A stretch of 64,000 nucleotides of DNA from Chrysogorgia sp. JL179-B06 (GCA_035772405.1 JAYKKM010000439.1:2704501-2768500); one strand, 5' to 3'; shown: positions 33,060 through 42,495, counted from the stretch's first letter. Numbers and translations: made by a program. The notes: generated by a model from the sequence alone, not told the origin.

Positions 33060-33475
33060 GACCACTTATACACTATACGTGTATTAGAGGTATATATATA
33101 CACTATAAATATGCACTATACGTGTATTAGACGTATATATAGTGTATAATTAGACGCTAATATACACAATAGACACACACAGTTTATGTATAAGTGTGTA
33201 AATAGACACAATAGACGTAAATATACACTATACGTGTATTAGATGTATATAGTGTATAATTAGACGCTAATATACACAATATACACAATAGACACTCACA
33301 GTTTATGTATAAGTGTGTAAATAGACACAATAGACAGAAATATACACTATACGTCTACTAGACGTATATAGTGTATAATTATAGTGTCTAATCTGATATA
33401 TTGTGTCTATTTATTTAAATATACAGTCTTGTATAACTAGACAGAATATACAGTCGGAATATACAAGTGTATATT
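33060..33475. repeat. Inverted satellite copies, about three degenerate units
   Basis: The same 120-bp satellite in opposite orientation to 28130-31915 (ATAGTGTATAATTAGACGCT, AATATACACAATAGACAC, AGTTTATGTATAAGTGTG). Units are more diverged than the main array. They end in the 27-bp inverted repeat at 33476-33502. Confidence 0.9.
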
Positions 33476-33507
33476 CTGTCTATTCTGCAATCCCGCGCCT
33501 TAGTGGG

Positions 33508-33605
33508 TTAACTGAGGGCACACTGCGAAGAGGTACAGCGAAAAATCCGTCCAATCGTCCGATTCACGTCCGATCGTGACGAATCGTGAGATTGGTGAGG
33601 TTATG
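33508..33605 (-). repeat. Repeat C, inverted single unit
   Basis: Reverse complement of one unit of the tandem array at 33969-34420 (CTGAGGGCACACTGCGAAGA, AAAAATCCGTCC). Confidence 0.85.
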
Positions 33606-33607
33606 TA

Positions 33608-33968
33608 ACATTAGTTTCTATTGAAAAAACAAAGCTACACGGTTCAACATAGTTCGCAGTTCGACATTGTTTACATTTAGATATCCAATTGTCTAAATTT
33701 AATACTATCATTGCTTACAATATATTAGCTTTTACTTCAATATAAACATAGCTCATTCCGTCATTCGTTGCCTTTCAAATTGCGGGTATATTCATACGTT
33801 GTGCTGCCGGCTGCGTACTTTTACATACAGTTAAACACAAGCCCAAGTAGCCTGTAGTCCGAGTTAACGCCTATTCCCGTTCGTTTGTTCGATTTGAAAT
33901 ATGACCGCACGACCGCCAGCAAACTTACAAACGTGAAGTTCGATTTGGCAGAAGTGTCGCTTGATCAT
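33608..33968 (-). repeat. Island inverted repeat B, right arm
   Basis: Reverse complement of 26873-27243, about 95% identical, ending CGCTTGATCAT. It is followed directly by the repeat C array. Confidence 0.9.
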
Positions 33969-34420
33969 CCGTCACGATCGGACAAATCGAACGATTAGAC
34001 GGATTTTTCGCTGTACCTCTTCGCAGTGTGCCCTCAGTTAACCTCACCAATCTCACCATCCGTCACGATCGGACAAATCGGACGATTGGACGGATTTTTC
34101 GCTGTACCTCTTCGCAGTGTGCCCTCAGTTAACCTCACCAATCTCACGATTCGTCACGATCGGACAAATCGGACGAATCGGACGATTGGACGGATTTTTC
34201 GCTGTACCTCTTCGCAGTGTGCCCTCAGTTAACCTCACCAATCTCACCATCCGTTACGATCGGACAAATCGGACGATTGGACGGATTTTTCGCTGTACCT
34301 CTTATCGCAGTGTGCCCTCAGTTAACCTGGATTTTTCGATGTACCTCTTCGCAGTGTGCCCTCAGTTAACCTCACCAATACGATCCGTCACGATCGGACG
34401 ATTGGACGGACTTTCCGACT
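33969..34420 (+). repeat. Repeat C tandem array, ~94-bp unit, 4-5 copies
   Basis: Units contain CCGTCACGATCGGACAAATC, GACGGATTTTTCGCTGTACC and CGCAGTGTGCCCTCAGTTAA. One unit is shortened and one has an extra AT. Frames across it (for example 34117-34482) are repetitive by-products. Confidence 0.9.
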
Positions 34421-35252
34421 ACCGCCTCTACAATTTTTTTTTCACCAGACATACCACTATTATCCTCTCAGATACACTTTAACCACTACATATCCCAAAA
34501 TGTTCACCTCCTAACGCATACCCACGACTCATGTGAGAGTTAATAATAGTTAAGTTTTGTTTCCATTGTTCCGTTTCCCCTTCCATTTTCAAGCTTATTT
34601 TTGTACATAAATCTTTTGAAGTTCATTATAAATCTGAATACAAAACAAGTCGTAAACTGTAATATAGCAAAATAAAAACTTCTGCATAGAAACTGTGTGA
34701 TTTAACACCATTAAATTTATCGTTGGCAGCAGAAGATGTTGTATTCTATAGAAGAAGATGATGATGTATCAGATGTTGTATTCTAGAGGGGTCGGGGGCA
34801 TGCTCCCCCTGAACAATTTTGAAAACTAGACTCTCTGAAATGGTGTTTCCTGCATTCTGAGATTGTTCCTCACAGAGTTGTCAGGTTCATTGGTTGTGCC
34901 CAATATGAGCACGTTTCATTCAAGGGGAAAACGAACCAGACCTTTGAATAGTTAATTATCTTTCGCTGAATATCCGTTGGCGTTGCAAGCTCGATTTACT
35001 TAATTAAACCACCAGTTAAACAAGGGAACAAACCGTGTTTTAGCTCTAAAATCCTAAAAATATTGGGGGGCTATAGCCCCTATTCCGGCCACCCTTGAAA
35101 TTGATCCAAAAATTGAAAGCTATTTGAAGCTATTTTAGCAAAAAGGAGGCATTTTTAGCCATTTCAGAGGCCTTATATTTCAAAATTTTCCGATGGAGCA
35201 TGCCCCGCTCGTAATTTAGTCTCCCCACTTCAAAATAGCTTCCGCGCCGCTG
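34421..35252 (-). mobile_element. hAT-like element fragment, one end visible
   Basis: The minus strand starting at 35252 reads CAGCGGCGCGGAAGC. It is followed by GGGGCATGCTCC and ATTTTGAAATATAAGGCC, and, nearer 34800, GGGGGCATGCTCCCCC. This is the general layout of hAT termini and subtermini. The second end and a target duplication were not found, so the boundaries are loose. No transposase frame. Confidence 0.4.
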
Positions 35253-35462
35253 TTAAGTCAACTTTAATAGTGTCGTTCACTCAAATGTCATGTTATAAGA
35301 TGAAAATGTCATGTTATATGATGTCGAAGAAAATACTGGACCCACAATATATGTTTTCTAGTCCATGTGTAACTAGCCTGTAATTCAGGCTCTATATGGG
35401 CTAAAATGTTCTCTATTTTTCCCCAACACTACCACGAAATGCCAAGTTTCCAATCTTCCCCT

Positions 35463-35497
35463 TTCAGGCAGCATTTCCTTACAATAGTAATTTCTAG
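35463..35497 (+). mobile_element. Helitron-type 3' terminus, second copy
   Basis: GGCAGCATTTCCTTACAATA, then ATTTCTAG followed by T, matches the end at 22216-22247. The upstream stem is degenerate here (TGCC...GGCA). Confidence 0.4.
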
Positions 35498-35789
35498 TAC
35501 TAACCCTAAACTCTTACTTTAGAAATAACAGTTGATTTTAATTTCAAATTTTACTACTGATATGAAAAGGTGAAGCAACAAACAATCTTGGCGAACTTTC
35601 ACTCAATCTTGGCGTCTTTCGGAACGTGTTCGGTTGTGACGTAAGTGCCACAACTACGTCAGCAGACACAAAAATAGGTACGCAGCGCGTACATACGTCT
35701 ACTTAATTGAGTCACAAGAACAAATATAAACTAGAAATATGTATCCACAATAACCCCTTGCCTACCTGTTCTATCCCTAGCCTCTAGAG

Positions 35790-35990
35790 TTTCAACCTGA
35801 TCCCTTGTGGGATTTTCCCCATCTATGGTTCCCAGACCTCGCACGCCGTGTATTTGTTGATCACAAGTTGCAAAAGGCTGTGTTGTTGTACATAGATTTT
35901 AAACGTTATCTCGCCGATCAATATTTAACCGATTTCAAAATTCCAGATTTGGAATTACCGAATCTAAATACATAACATACATGTCTATTA
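35790..35990 (-). repeat. Inverted copy of the 165-bp tandem-unit family
   Basis: Reverse complement of the units in 36306-36960 and of the 3' tail (CCCAGACCTCGCACGCC against GGCGTGCGAGGTCTGGG at 36959). It lies about 200 bp upstream of the Helitron-like element. Confidence 0.7.
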
Positions 35991-36197
35991 TATTACGAGA
36001 ATATGTAAACCCTTCGTAAAAACCTGTTTATGTACTTAGAAATTAATGGCTACGTTTACAGCTTTGTCCCCCGGCCGAAGGCCTGAGGGCGAGGGTGCTA
36101 ATATCGACCGGCGTTTAGTCCCTTAACACGCGAGATCCAATTGGCCGTTCCTAGCTAGATCTAGGATCTGTTTATAGGTATATATATATATATATGA

Positions 36198-37068
36198 TCA
36201 ACCGTCCTCATGCGCGGCATCGGAAAATGTGGCCCACTAGATACTCAGATTAAATTGAACCGTCACAAGAGACATAGTTTTTTGAGGAAATAGAAATCCG
36301 TGTCCGAGTATGTATTTTGACTCGCTAATTCCAAATCTGTTTTCAGAATTGAAAACGGTTATATATTGATCGAGATTATCATAGCCGACCAAGCCCGGAC
36401 TAATTTCTAAGTACATAAACCATTTTTACGAAGGGTATTCACGTTCTCGTAATATAGTAGACACATATGTTATGTATTTTGACTCGCTAATTCCAAATCT
36501 GTTTTCAGAATTGAAAACGGTTATATATTGATCGAGATAATCATAGCCGACAAAGCCGACTAACTTTCTAAGTACATAAAACCATTTTTACGAAGGGTAT
36601 TCACGTTCTCGTAATATAGTAGACACATATGTGATGTATTTTGACTCGCTAATTCCAAATCTGTTTTCAGAATTGAAAACGGTTAAATATTGATCGAGAT
36701 AACGTTCAAAATAATATACGATAAAGTGACCAGTTTATAATCGACTAATTTCGAAGTACATAAACCGTTTTTACGAAGGGTACTCACGTTCTCGTAATAT
36801 AGTAAACGCGTATGTTATGTATGTTGACTCGCTAATTCCAAATCTGTTTTCAGAGTTTAAATCGGTTGAATATTGGCCGAGATAACGTTCAAACATTTCT
36901 TCGACGAAACGGGCTTTTGGAAATTGTGAATTTTTGCAAAACAGAAATACACGGCCACGGCGTGCGAGGTCTGGGCACCATAGATGGAGAAATTCCCGTA
37001 GGGGGGGGGGGGGGGGTGGGGGGGTAGAAAAGGCGGGCGAGGGGATTATTGCGAATTCGTATTTCTAG
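36198..37068 (+). mobile_element. Helitron-like non-autonomous element with internal tandem repeats
   Basis: Starts TCAACCGTCC after A and ends ATTTCTAG before T, the A/T-insertion and TC...CTRR ends expected of Helitrons. The 5' end (ATGCGCGGCATCGGAAAAT) is shared with 47408 and 51692. The 3' end (GGGCGAGGGGATTATTGCG...TTTCTAG) is shared with 50977 and 56941. The interior is four tandem ~160-180-bp units (36306-36960), as in Helentron-derived short elements. No strong hairpin is seen near the 3' end, and no helicase is encoded. Confidence 0.55.
36306..36960 (+). repeat. Four tandem ~165-bp units
   Basis: Units start near 36312, 36472, 36634 and 36816 with GACTCGCTAATTCCAAATCT. Each contains GATCGAGAT and GAAGGGTATTCACGTTCTCG. 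Related units occur at about 7680-7950, 21340-21455 and 35850-35990. Confidence 0.9.
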
Positions 37069-37379
37069 TTTAGTTTGATTTTAACGAGCACAATGGCTTC
37101 GTTTAGTTGATTTTAACGAGCACAATGGCTTCGTTTAGTTTGATTTGCCTGATATCTCCAGGAAGATTGTGCCTGAACGACTGATGCTGATCAGTGCGAA
37201 CAGAAATGGCTCCTGTGACTCGGTGAGAATCAATGAACTCATATACATGTCTTTACTGTCTTAATCCCCCCGCCCGAAGGCCTGAGGGCGAGGGTGCTAA
37301 TATCGACCGGCGTTTAGTCCCTCGTCACGGATTCCAGGCGTAATGTAGAGTCACTTTCAGTTTCCTTGTATATATATAT

Positions 37380-37860
37380 TTAGTATCAACCAACTAGTGG
37401 TCTATTACAAATTCGGCATTCTGATTGGCTGAGCTACTCACTGTCTATTGGTGATAGACGGTGAGTAGCGTTACCCAATCACAAACCTTCTTATGCTGGA
37501 ATATTCCTATTCTGACCAATCAGAAGCCACGACATATTCAAGCTCACGGCCAAACATGGAATCTAGTCCGCTAAAATTTATATACGAGTGATGAAATCAT
37601 GAAAACATTGGCCCGAAAGTAATGGAAAATTGTTCAGTTTGACATTGCCGAATAAGAAAATGAATTCGCTAATGCCTATGGAGTATATCTATACCAAATG
37701 TGAAGCAAAGTAATTACAATCTCGTTTTTTGTGAGCGATTGTTTATCATGTGTCATCGAGCAACTCTACATTTTTAATGGGAGACTTCTACAAACAAAAA
37801 GGTAAAACTATCTCAAAATTTGGAACAATGTTAGAAAGGTTGTTTATGGTTGATACTAAA
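37380..37860 (+). repeat. MITE fragment related to 37955-38121
   Basis: 37395-37450 (GGTCTATTACAAATTCGGCA, TTCTGATTGGCTGAGCTACT) matches the left end of the element at 37955. It also contains a GTCTATTGGTGATAGAC hairpin. The right end is not seen. The frame at 37750-38115 runs across two elements and is not a gene. Confidence 0.5.
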
Positions 37861-37879
37861 ACAATTAGACAACTCGCCC

Positions 37880-37940
37880 TCGTTGTCTATGAGCAGATAG
37901 TCAACTCGGGCTTCGCCCTCGTTGACTATCTGCTCTTAGT
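37880..37940. repeat. Nested hairpin, 14-bp outer arms
   Basis: AGCAGATAGTCAAC and GTTGACTATCTGCT enclose TCGGGCTTCGCCCTC. A second small palindrome (ACAACTCGCCCTCGTTGT) is immediately upstream. It is related to the larger palindrome at 38142-38244. Confidence 0.8.
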
Positions 37941-37954
37941 AGAAACTGACCATG

Positions 37955-38121
37955 GTCTATTACAAATGCTGCATTCTGATTGGCTACTCAACCGTTGTCT
38001 ATTCGTGATAGACAACGTTTGGGAAACGCGCTCAAAACAATGGCAGAAAACTCTCGTTTTGGGGAGGTTTCGGATGAGTTTTTGGATAATTTTTTTGAGA
38101 ATGCATGATTTGTAATAGTCC
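37955..38121 (+). mobile_element. MITE with ~24-bp TIRs carrying the start of a transposon ORF
   Basis: GGTCTATTACAAATGCTGCA at the left is matched by AATGCATGATTTGTAATAGTCC inverted at the right, with three or four mismatches. Inside, an ATG at about 38040 opens MAENSRFGEVSDEFLDNFFE and stops two codons later, at the right TIR. This resembles the first residues of DUF3504/ZMYM2-type proteins related to Crypton tyrosine recombinases, which often start with an SRF-x-x-VS-acidic stretch. It looks like an internal deletion derivative that kept only the N-terminus. Confidence 0.5.
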
Positions 38122-38141
38122 ACTAATTTGTTTCTACTAAA

Positions 38142-38244
38142 ACAATTAGACAACTCGTTCTCGTTGTCTATGAGCGAATAGTCAACTCAGGCTTCGCCTT
38201 CGTTGACTATTCGCTCATAGACAACTCGGACTCGTTGTCTAATT
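38142..38244. repeat. ~100-bp multi-level palindrome
   Basis: ATTAGACAACTCG...CGTTGTCTAAT encloses ATGAGCGAATAGTCAAC...GTTGACTATTCGCTCAT with small mismatched loops. The target of the BEL/Pao insertion (ACAACTCG, then TTCTCGTTGT after 47376) is one more unit of the same palindromic repeat. Confidence 0.85.
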
Positions 38245-38287
38245 GTTAAATAGACAACTCGTGTCCGTAAGTGAACGTTATAATAAT

Positions 38288-38359
38288 AATTCTACTTCGT
38301 CATTGGTTATTTTCGCTAAGGAGTCACGTGAGATATGCGCGCGAAGCAATCTAGATCAC
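38288..38359 (+). repeat. DIRS left inverted terminal repeat
   Basis: Starts AATTCTACTTCGTCATTGG. 38316-38359 (CTAAGGAGTCACGTGAGATA...) is inverted at 42200-42243. The outermost 28 bp are specific to the left end and are copied only in the ICR. Confidence 0.95.
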
Positions 38360-38411
38360 TTGCAAGCGAAACCTTACAAAGACCACACGTTTCAAAAAAT
38401 TTCAACTGAAT

Positions 38412-39573
38412 ATGGCGGAACAAGACGTAACCGAGTTGGAAAACCTTCTACAAGAGGACGAATTACCTACTACACAGTACGATCCAGCTCTGGCGACCGT
38501 CCTTCAGTCTATTAACAATAGTATTGGCTCTTTGGCGAGCTCTATGACAATGTCAACTATGAGTGAATCTCTTGCCGTAAGACGCCAGACTCCATCCGCT
38601 ACTGCCAAACGAGATTCTCGGGCGGTGGAGTCAGAAAAGGGGGCTTCAAGCTGCAAGAAACAGCGAACAGAAACTCGATCGAGCGATACCGACGAGAGTG
38701 ATGTTGAAGCCCTGATGGCGGCCCCTTCGGGGGAAAAGATCAAGAAAATGATGAGTCAGCCAAAATCAAAGATGGCGACGAGGAAGACGACTTCCTGACA
38801 ACATTGGCCTTGGAGTACTCGGCTGATGACAAGACCAGTAGTCCTGTTTCGACCCAACTGGCTGACATAGTCAATAAGAGATGGTCGTCTAAACTATCGG
38901 ACGACAAATTCAAAGAGAAGACCACGAAATATGATCGGCCGGAGAACTGCGACCGACTAATAGCTCCCAAGGTAAACCCCGAAATTTGGTCTCTATATCA
39001 AACATTGGGCAACGACAAGACCTAAAACTTGTTTCTACTCAAAAATCGTTGGTAGCTATTGGCACAGCTCTCGTAAAGTCGGCCCAAATGCTCATGGACG
39101 CGCGCCAAACTAGCGGCACTCGGCGCCATGAGGGCGGTGAAAACAACAAATTGAATGAAGTCCTCGCACTTCAGATCGACGCTCTTGCCCTGTTGGGACA
39201 TACAAATTACGAGCTGTCGCTTCGCCGTCGGGAAATGATGAAGCCTAACTTGAATAAAGAGTACGCATCACTATGTTCTTCCCAAACATCTGTAACCTCG
39301 TTGTTGTTTGGCGAGGAATTGCAAGGCCAACTGAATGCCATCCGTACGGCGAATCGTATCAGTCAAACAGCTACTCAACCTCAGGGGCAGCCTGTCGGAT
39401 TTAATCACAACAAACCGACCTTTTCGCGGCGTCCACGCAACGATCGTGCGAAGCCTTTTTTATCCAAAGGCCCCAACTCGCGGTGGCCGAACAACAGGCC
39501 CACTTATCAGAAGAAACGGGAAGGGGCCCACAACAACAACAAGAAGTGGCTGCCTCAGACTGCGAGATCATAA
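38412..39573 (+). pseudogene. DIRS gag-like ORF1, frameshifted
   Basis: Three frames make up this gene: 38412-38798 (MAEQDVTELENLL..., Ser-rich, then Lys-rich), 38804-39025 (DIVNKRWSSKLSDDKFKEK, YDRPENCDRL) and 38986-39573 (STQKSLVAIGTALVKSAQML, LALQIDALALLGHTNYELS, Arg/Asn-rich C-terminus). The central RW-x-x-KLSDDKFKEK block and the following STQKSL helix are typical of DIRS ORF1 in invertebrates. No CCHC knuckle is present; the basic C-terminal tail may bind RNA instead. Two frame breaks (near 38795 and 39000) inactivate it. It overlaps the pol start by about 90 bp. Confidence 0.75.
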
Positions 39574-41044
39574 CAAAGCTTACAAATATTAAGGTAGACG
39601 AATTTTTAACCGCGTTTTTACCTGTGTTGAAGGAGCACTTTAACAAGCAAATAAGCCACTTTAAGGGTGGTCGTTTAACTCACTTTTATCATGAGTGGGG
39701 GAAAATTACTTCAGACCGAGAAATCCTAGATATAGTAAGTGGCCAAACGGATAGAATTTGACACAGAGCCGTTTCAAAACTGCCCACGTGTACAGTCTAA
39801 CTACGGTCATTGAGATGTGCTCTAACTTACTCAAGCACACATCACCAACAATTCGTGAAGTATCTCAAGTCCTGGGATACATAATTTCAACATTCCCAGG
39901 GGTTATGCTAGGACCACTCTACTTTCGACACCTAGAGGGAATTAAATCCCAAGCACTTAAGGAGAACAAAGGCGAGTTTGATGCCCCTATGACATTAAAT
40001 GAGGAAGCTAACGATGAGTTGACCTGGTGGATAAACTCGGCCCCAACCAGCTATAATGTTGTTAGCCATGGGGAACCAGATACTATCATGAGCACAGATG
40101 CCTCTTCCACCGGCTGGGGTTGTAGCCTGGGCCAAATTAAGACAGGGGGTAACTGGACTCAAGATGAAGCACAAAATCATATTAATTACCTAGAATTGTT
40201 TGCTGTATTCCTGGCACTGAAAACCTTTGCTGACCCCTTAACTGGAAAGCATGTAAAAGTCATGATTGATAATGTGACCGCATTATCTGACATTAATCGC
40301 ATGGGGACCAGTAAATCAAACATAAGGAATGCACTCACCAAATCCATATGGCTTTGGTGCTGTGAAAGAAACATTTGGTTAACTGCAGTCCACATCCCAG
40401 GTGTGGATAATGTTGAAGCTGACCAACAGTCTAGAATCACTAACACTAGTACTGAGTGGTCGTTAAACCAACAAATATTTCATGATGCAATCTCTAGATT
40501 AGGATTCACTCCTGATATCGACTTATTTGCATCCAGAATCAATTATCAAATAAAACCATATGTGTCATTCCACCCTGATCCAGGAGCCATAGCGGTTAAT
40601 GCCTTCCATATGTCATGGAAGCAATTCCAAGCCTACATTTTCCCACCTTTCTGTCTCATTCCTAGAATTTTACAGAAAATCCAAGAGGAACAATGCACTG
40701 CTGTGCTGGTAGTCCCACGATGGCCAACACAGACATGGTGGCCCAAACTAATGAGTCAACTAATAGCCCACCCAATGCTATTACCCAAGACAAAGACAAC
40801 ATTGACCCTTCCGAGCAACCCGGAAGCAACGCATCCACTTTACCCTCATCTGGAACTAATGATTTGCCACTTGTCTGGAAATCCCTTTGCAATCAAGGCC
40901 TTTCAACGGCTGCTTCCAGCATTATTATCCAATCATGGAGACAAGGGACTATCAAACAATATAGATCTTACCTCAAGAAATGGGAACTTTACTGTCACGA
41001 GTGGGAAATTGATCCAATTCACTCGTCTATATCAGATGGAATAA
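39483..41044 (+). pseudogene. DIRS pol: RT core deleted, RNase H and MT-like domain kept
   Basis: The N-terminus (KGGRLTHFYHEWGKITSD, REILDIVSG, then IEFDTEPFQ in a shifted frame) is the conserved start of DIRS pol. It is joined at about 39790 directly to the RT thumb region (PTIREVSQVLGYIISTFPGV). The fingers and palm with the catalytic Asp pair are gone, about 250 residues by comparison with the family. From 39758 the frame is open. RNase H follows (MSTDASSTGWGCSLG near 40090, MIDNVTALSDI near 40262, DNVEADQQSR near 40405), then the MT-like domain (DLFASRINYQ, HPDPGAIAVNAF, YIFPPFCLIPRIL, VVPRWPTQTWWP). It cannot reverse-transcribe by itself. Confidence 0.85.
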
Positions 41045-41850
41045 ACTTTCTGTCGGCACTGTATGAAACTGGAGTTGGTTATAGTGCCATTAATACTGCA
41101 CGGAGTGCTTTATCTTCCATCCTTGTGCTACCGGGAAATGTCAGTTTCGGTTCTGATCCACTTGCAACACGACTGCTTAAAGGAGTGTTTGAACTACGTC
41201 CATCACTCCCTAGATACCAAGACACCTGGGATATCTCTGCAGTGCTTAAAGTGCTAGAAAACTGGAACATTGATGACATTTCTCTTAAGGACTTATCTTT
41301 TAAATTGAGAATGTTACTTGCCATTACCACTAGTCAACGGGTTCAAACACTCAAAGCGCTATCCATGAATAAGATGATCTTAAAGTCAGACCAATGCACG
41401 TTTGTACTTGATGGTTTGTTGAAAACTTCCCGGCCAGGGAAACATTTAAATAGCGTGGTAGTAGCAACTTATCCAGCTAACAAAAACTTGTGTCCAGTCA
41501 AACACCTGAAGTCCTATTTGGAAAAGACAGCAACACTCCGGGGGACAAATACACAATTGTTTGTGAGCCATCAGAAGCCACACAATCCTGTTTCAACAGA
41601 TACTCTGGCTAGATGGATAAAAACTGTTCTGGAGAAAGCGGGAATAAACACCAAAGTATATGGTGCTCATAGCACCAGATCAGCATCCACTTCAGCAGCA
41701 CATAGTAAGAACATTGACCTCAACCAAATTCTTGCTGCTGGTGGCTGGAGTAATGAAAGGACTTTTAGTAAGTTTTACAATAAAACTGTTATAGATTTGA
41801 CTAAGAACTATGGCAAAGACTTGTTGTCGGCTGTTATGAGCCATAACTAA
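40693..41850 (+). CDS. DIRS tyrosine recombinase, apparently intact
   Basis: This 385-residue frame overlaps the end of pol by about 350 bp in another register, as in other DIRS elements. The N-terminal SAM-like core-binding domain runs over about residues 75-170 (SWRQGTIKQYRSYLKKWELY, INTARSALSSILVLPG). The catalytic domain has Arg216 in TTSQRVQTLKAL, His326 and Arg329 in GAHSTRSAS, Trp in GGWSN, and the nucleophile Tyr362 in SKFYNKT. All signature residues of the tyrosine recombinase family are present and there are no stops. Its role would be to integrate the circular DNA intermediate. The start codon is uncertain because the first 40 residues are poorly conserved in kind. It might act in trans on related copies. 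Confidence 0.9.
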   Translation: MHCCAGSPTMANTDMVAQTNESTNSPPNAITQDKDNIDPSEQPGSNASTLPSSGTNDLPLVWKSLCNQGLSTAASSIIIQSWRQGTIKQYRSYLKKWELYCHEWEIDPIHSSISDGINFLSALYETGVGYSAINTARSALSSILVLPGNVSFGSDPLATRLLKGVFELRPSLPRYQDTWDISAVLKVLENWNIDDISLKDLSFKLRMLLAITTSQRVQTLKALSMNKMILKSDQCTFVLDGLLKTSRPGKHLNSVVVATYPANKNLCPVKHLKSYLEKTATLRGTNTQLFVSHQKPHNPVSTDTLARWIKTVLEKAGINTKVYGAHSTRSASTSAAHSKNIDLNQILAAGGWSNERTFSKFYNKTVIDLTKNYGKDLLSAVMSHN

Positions 41851-41984
41851 CCCTTAAGAACATATGTTTAGAACTGTTGAGTTACTGATTTGTATTGTTA
41901 CTTGTATTATGAATACATCATGTATTATGAATGAGGTTTTTCACTGTTGTGAACTTAGCCTCTAAGGGTCATGACGCTTTAAAG

Positions 41985-42110
41985 TCTCACGTGACTCCTT
42001 AGCGAAAATAACCAATGACGAAGTAGAATTGAAAGTTAAACGAGACTTACCTGTAAGGTGAAGTTTGACGTAGATTCTACGAGTCGTTGGTTATTGAGCT
42101 AAGGAGTCAC
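41985..42110. repeat. DIRS internal complementary region (ICR)
   Basis: 126 bp. 41985-42030 is the exact complement of the left terminus and 42027-42110 the exact complement of the right terminus, sharing AATT at the joint. With the right terminus it can form an 84-bp hairpin around a roughly 120-base loop. Confidence 0.97.
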
Positions 42111-42190
42111 CTTCCCTCCCAGTTTTGGAAATAAACTACATATTGTACTATACAATCTCCCACCCAGGCTGTACTGTCATGACCCTTCAG

Positions 42191-42315
42191 CTTTAAAGTG
42201 TGATCTAGATTGCTTCGCGCGCATATCTCACGTGACTCCTTAGCTCAATAACCAACGACTCGTAGAATCTACGTCAAACTTCACCTTACAGGTAAGTCTC
42301 GTTTAACTTTCAATT
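42191..42315 (-). repeat. DIRS right inverted terminal repeat
   Basis: Reading the minus strand from 42315: AATTGAAAGTTAAACGAGAC... to the 44-bp block shared with the left terminus. The outer 72 bp are specific to the right end, so the two terminal repeats are unequal, as is usual for DIRS. Confidence 0.95.
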
Positions 42316-42495
42316 ATCGCGGGGTTTGTTTATATTCATGCATATGTCAATCAAATCAAGTGAGAGAGAAGACAGCGTGAGAGCGAGAGTGTTTAATAAA
42401 CAAAACCAAACTAAAAGTGACTTGTTCTGGATACGTTCCTACGAAGCATTAAAGGTATTCAGTACACGTGGCACCTCCGACGGGACGCGACAAAA

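Larger units (their letters stand above)
38288..42315 (+). mobile_element. DIRS retrotransposon with complete ITR/ICR architecture
   Basis: The ends share AATT, and the host LTR also reads AATT at the junction. Left and right termini are inverted over 44 bp (38316-38359 against 42200-42243). The internal complementary region 41985-42110 is an exact reverse complement of the left end (38288-38333, 46 bp) fused to an exact reverse complement of the right end (42232-42315, 84 bp), overlapping at AATT. This is the diagnostic DIRS-1 layout, in which the ICR templates the circle junction. Gag, truncated pol and an intact tyrosine recombinase lie inside. There is no target duplication beyond the shared AATT, as expected for recombinase-mediated integration. 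Confidence 0.95.

Noticed and set aside
34026..34482. 121-residue frame with repeated PSVNLTNL
   Set aside because: By-product of the ~94-bp repeat C array.
37750..38115. 121-residue plus-strand frame
   Set aside because: It spans a MITE border and hairpins; only the short internal MAENSRF start in another frame resembles a known family.
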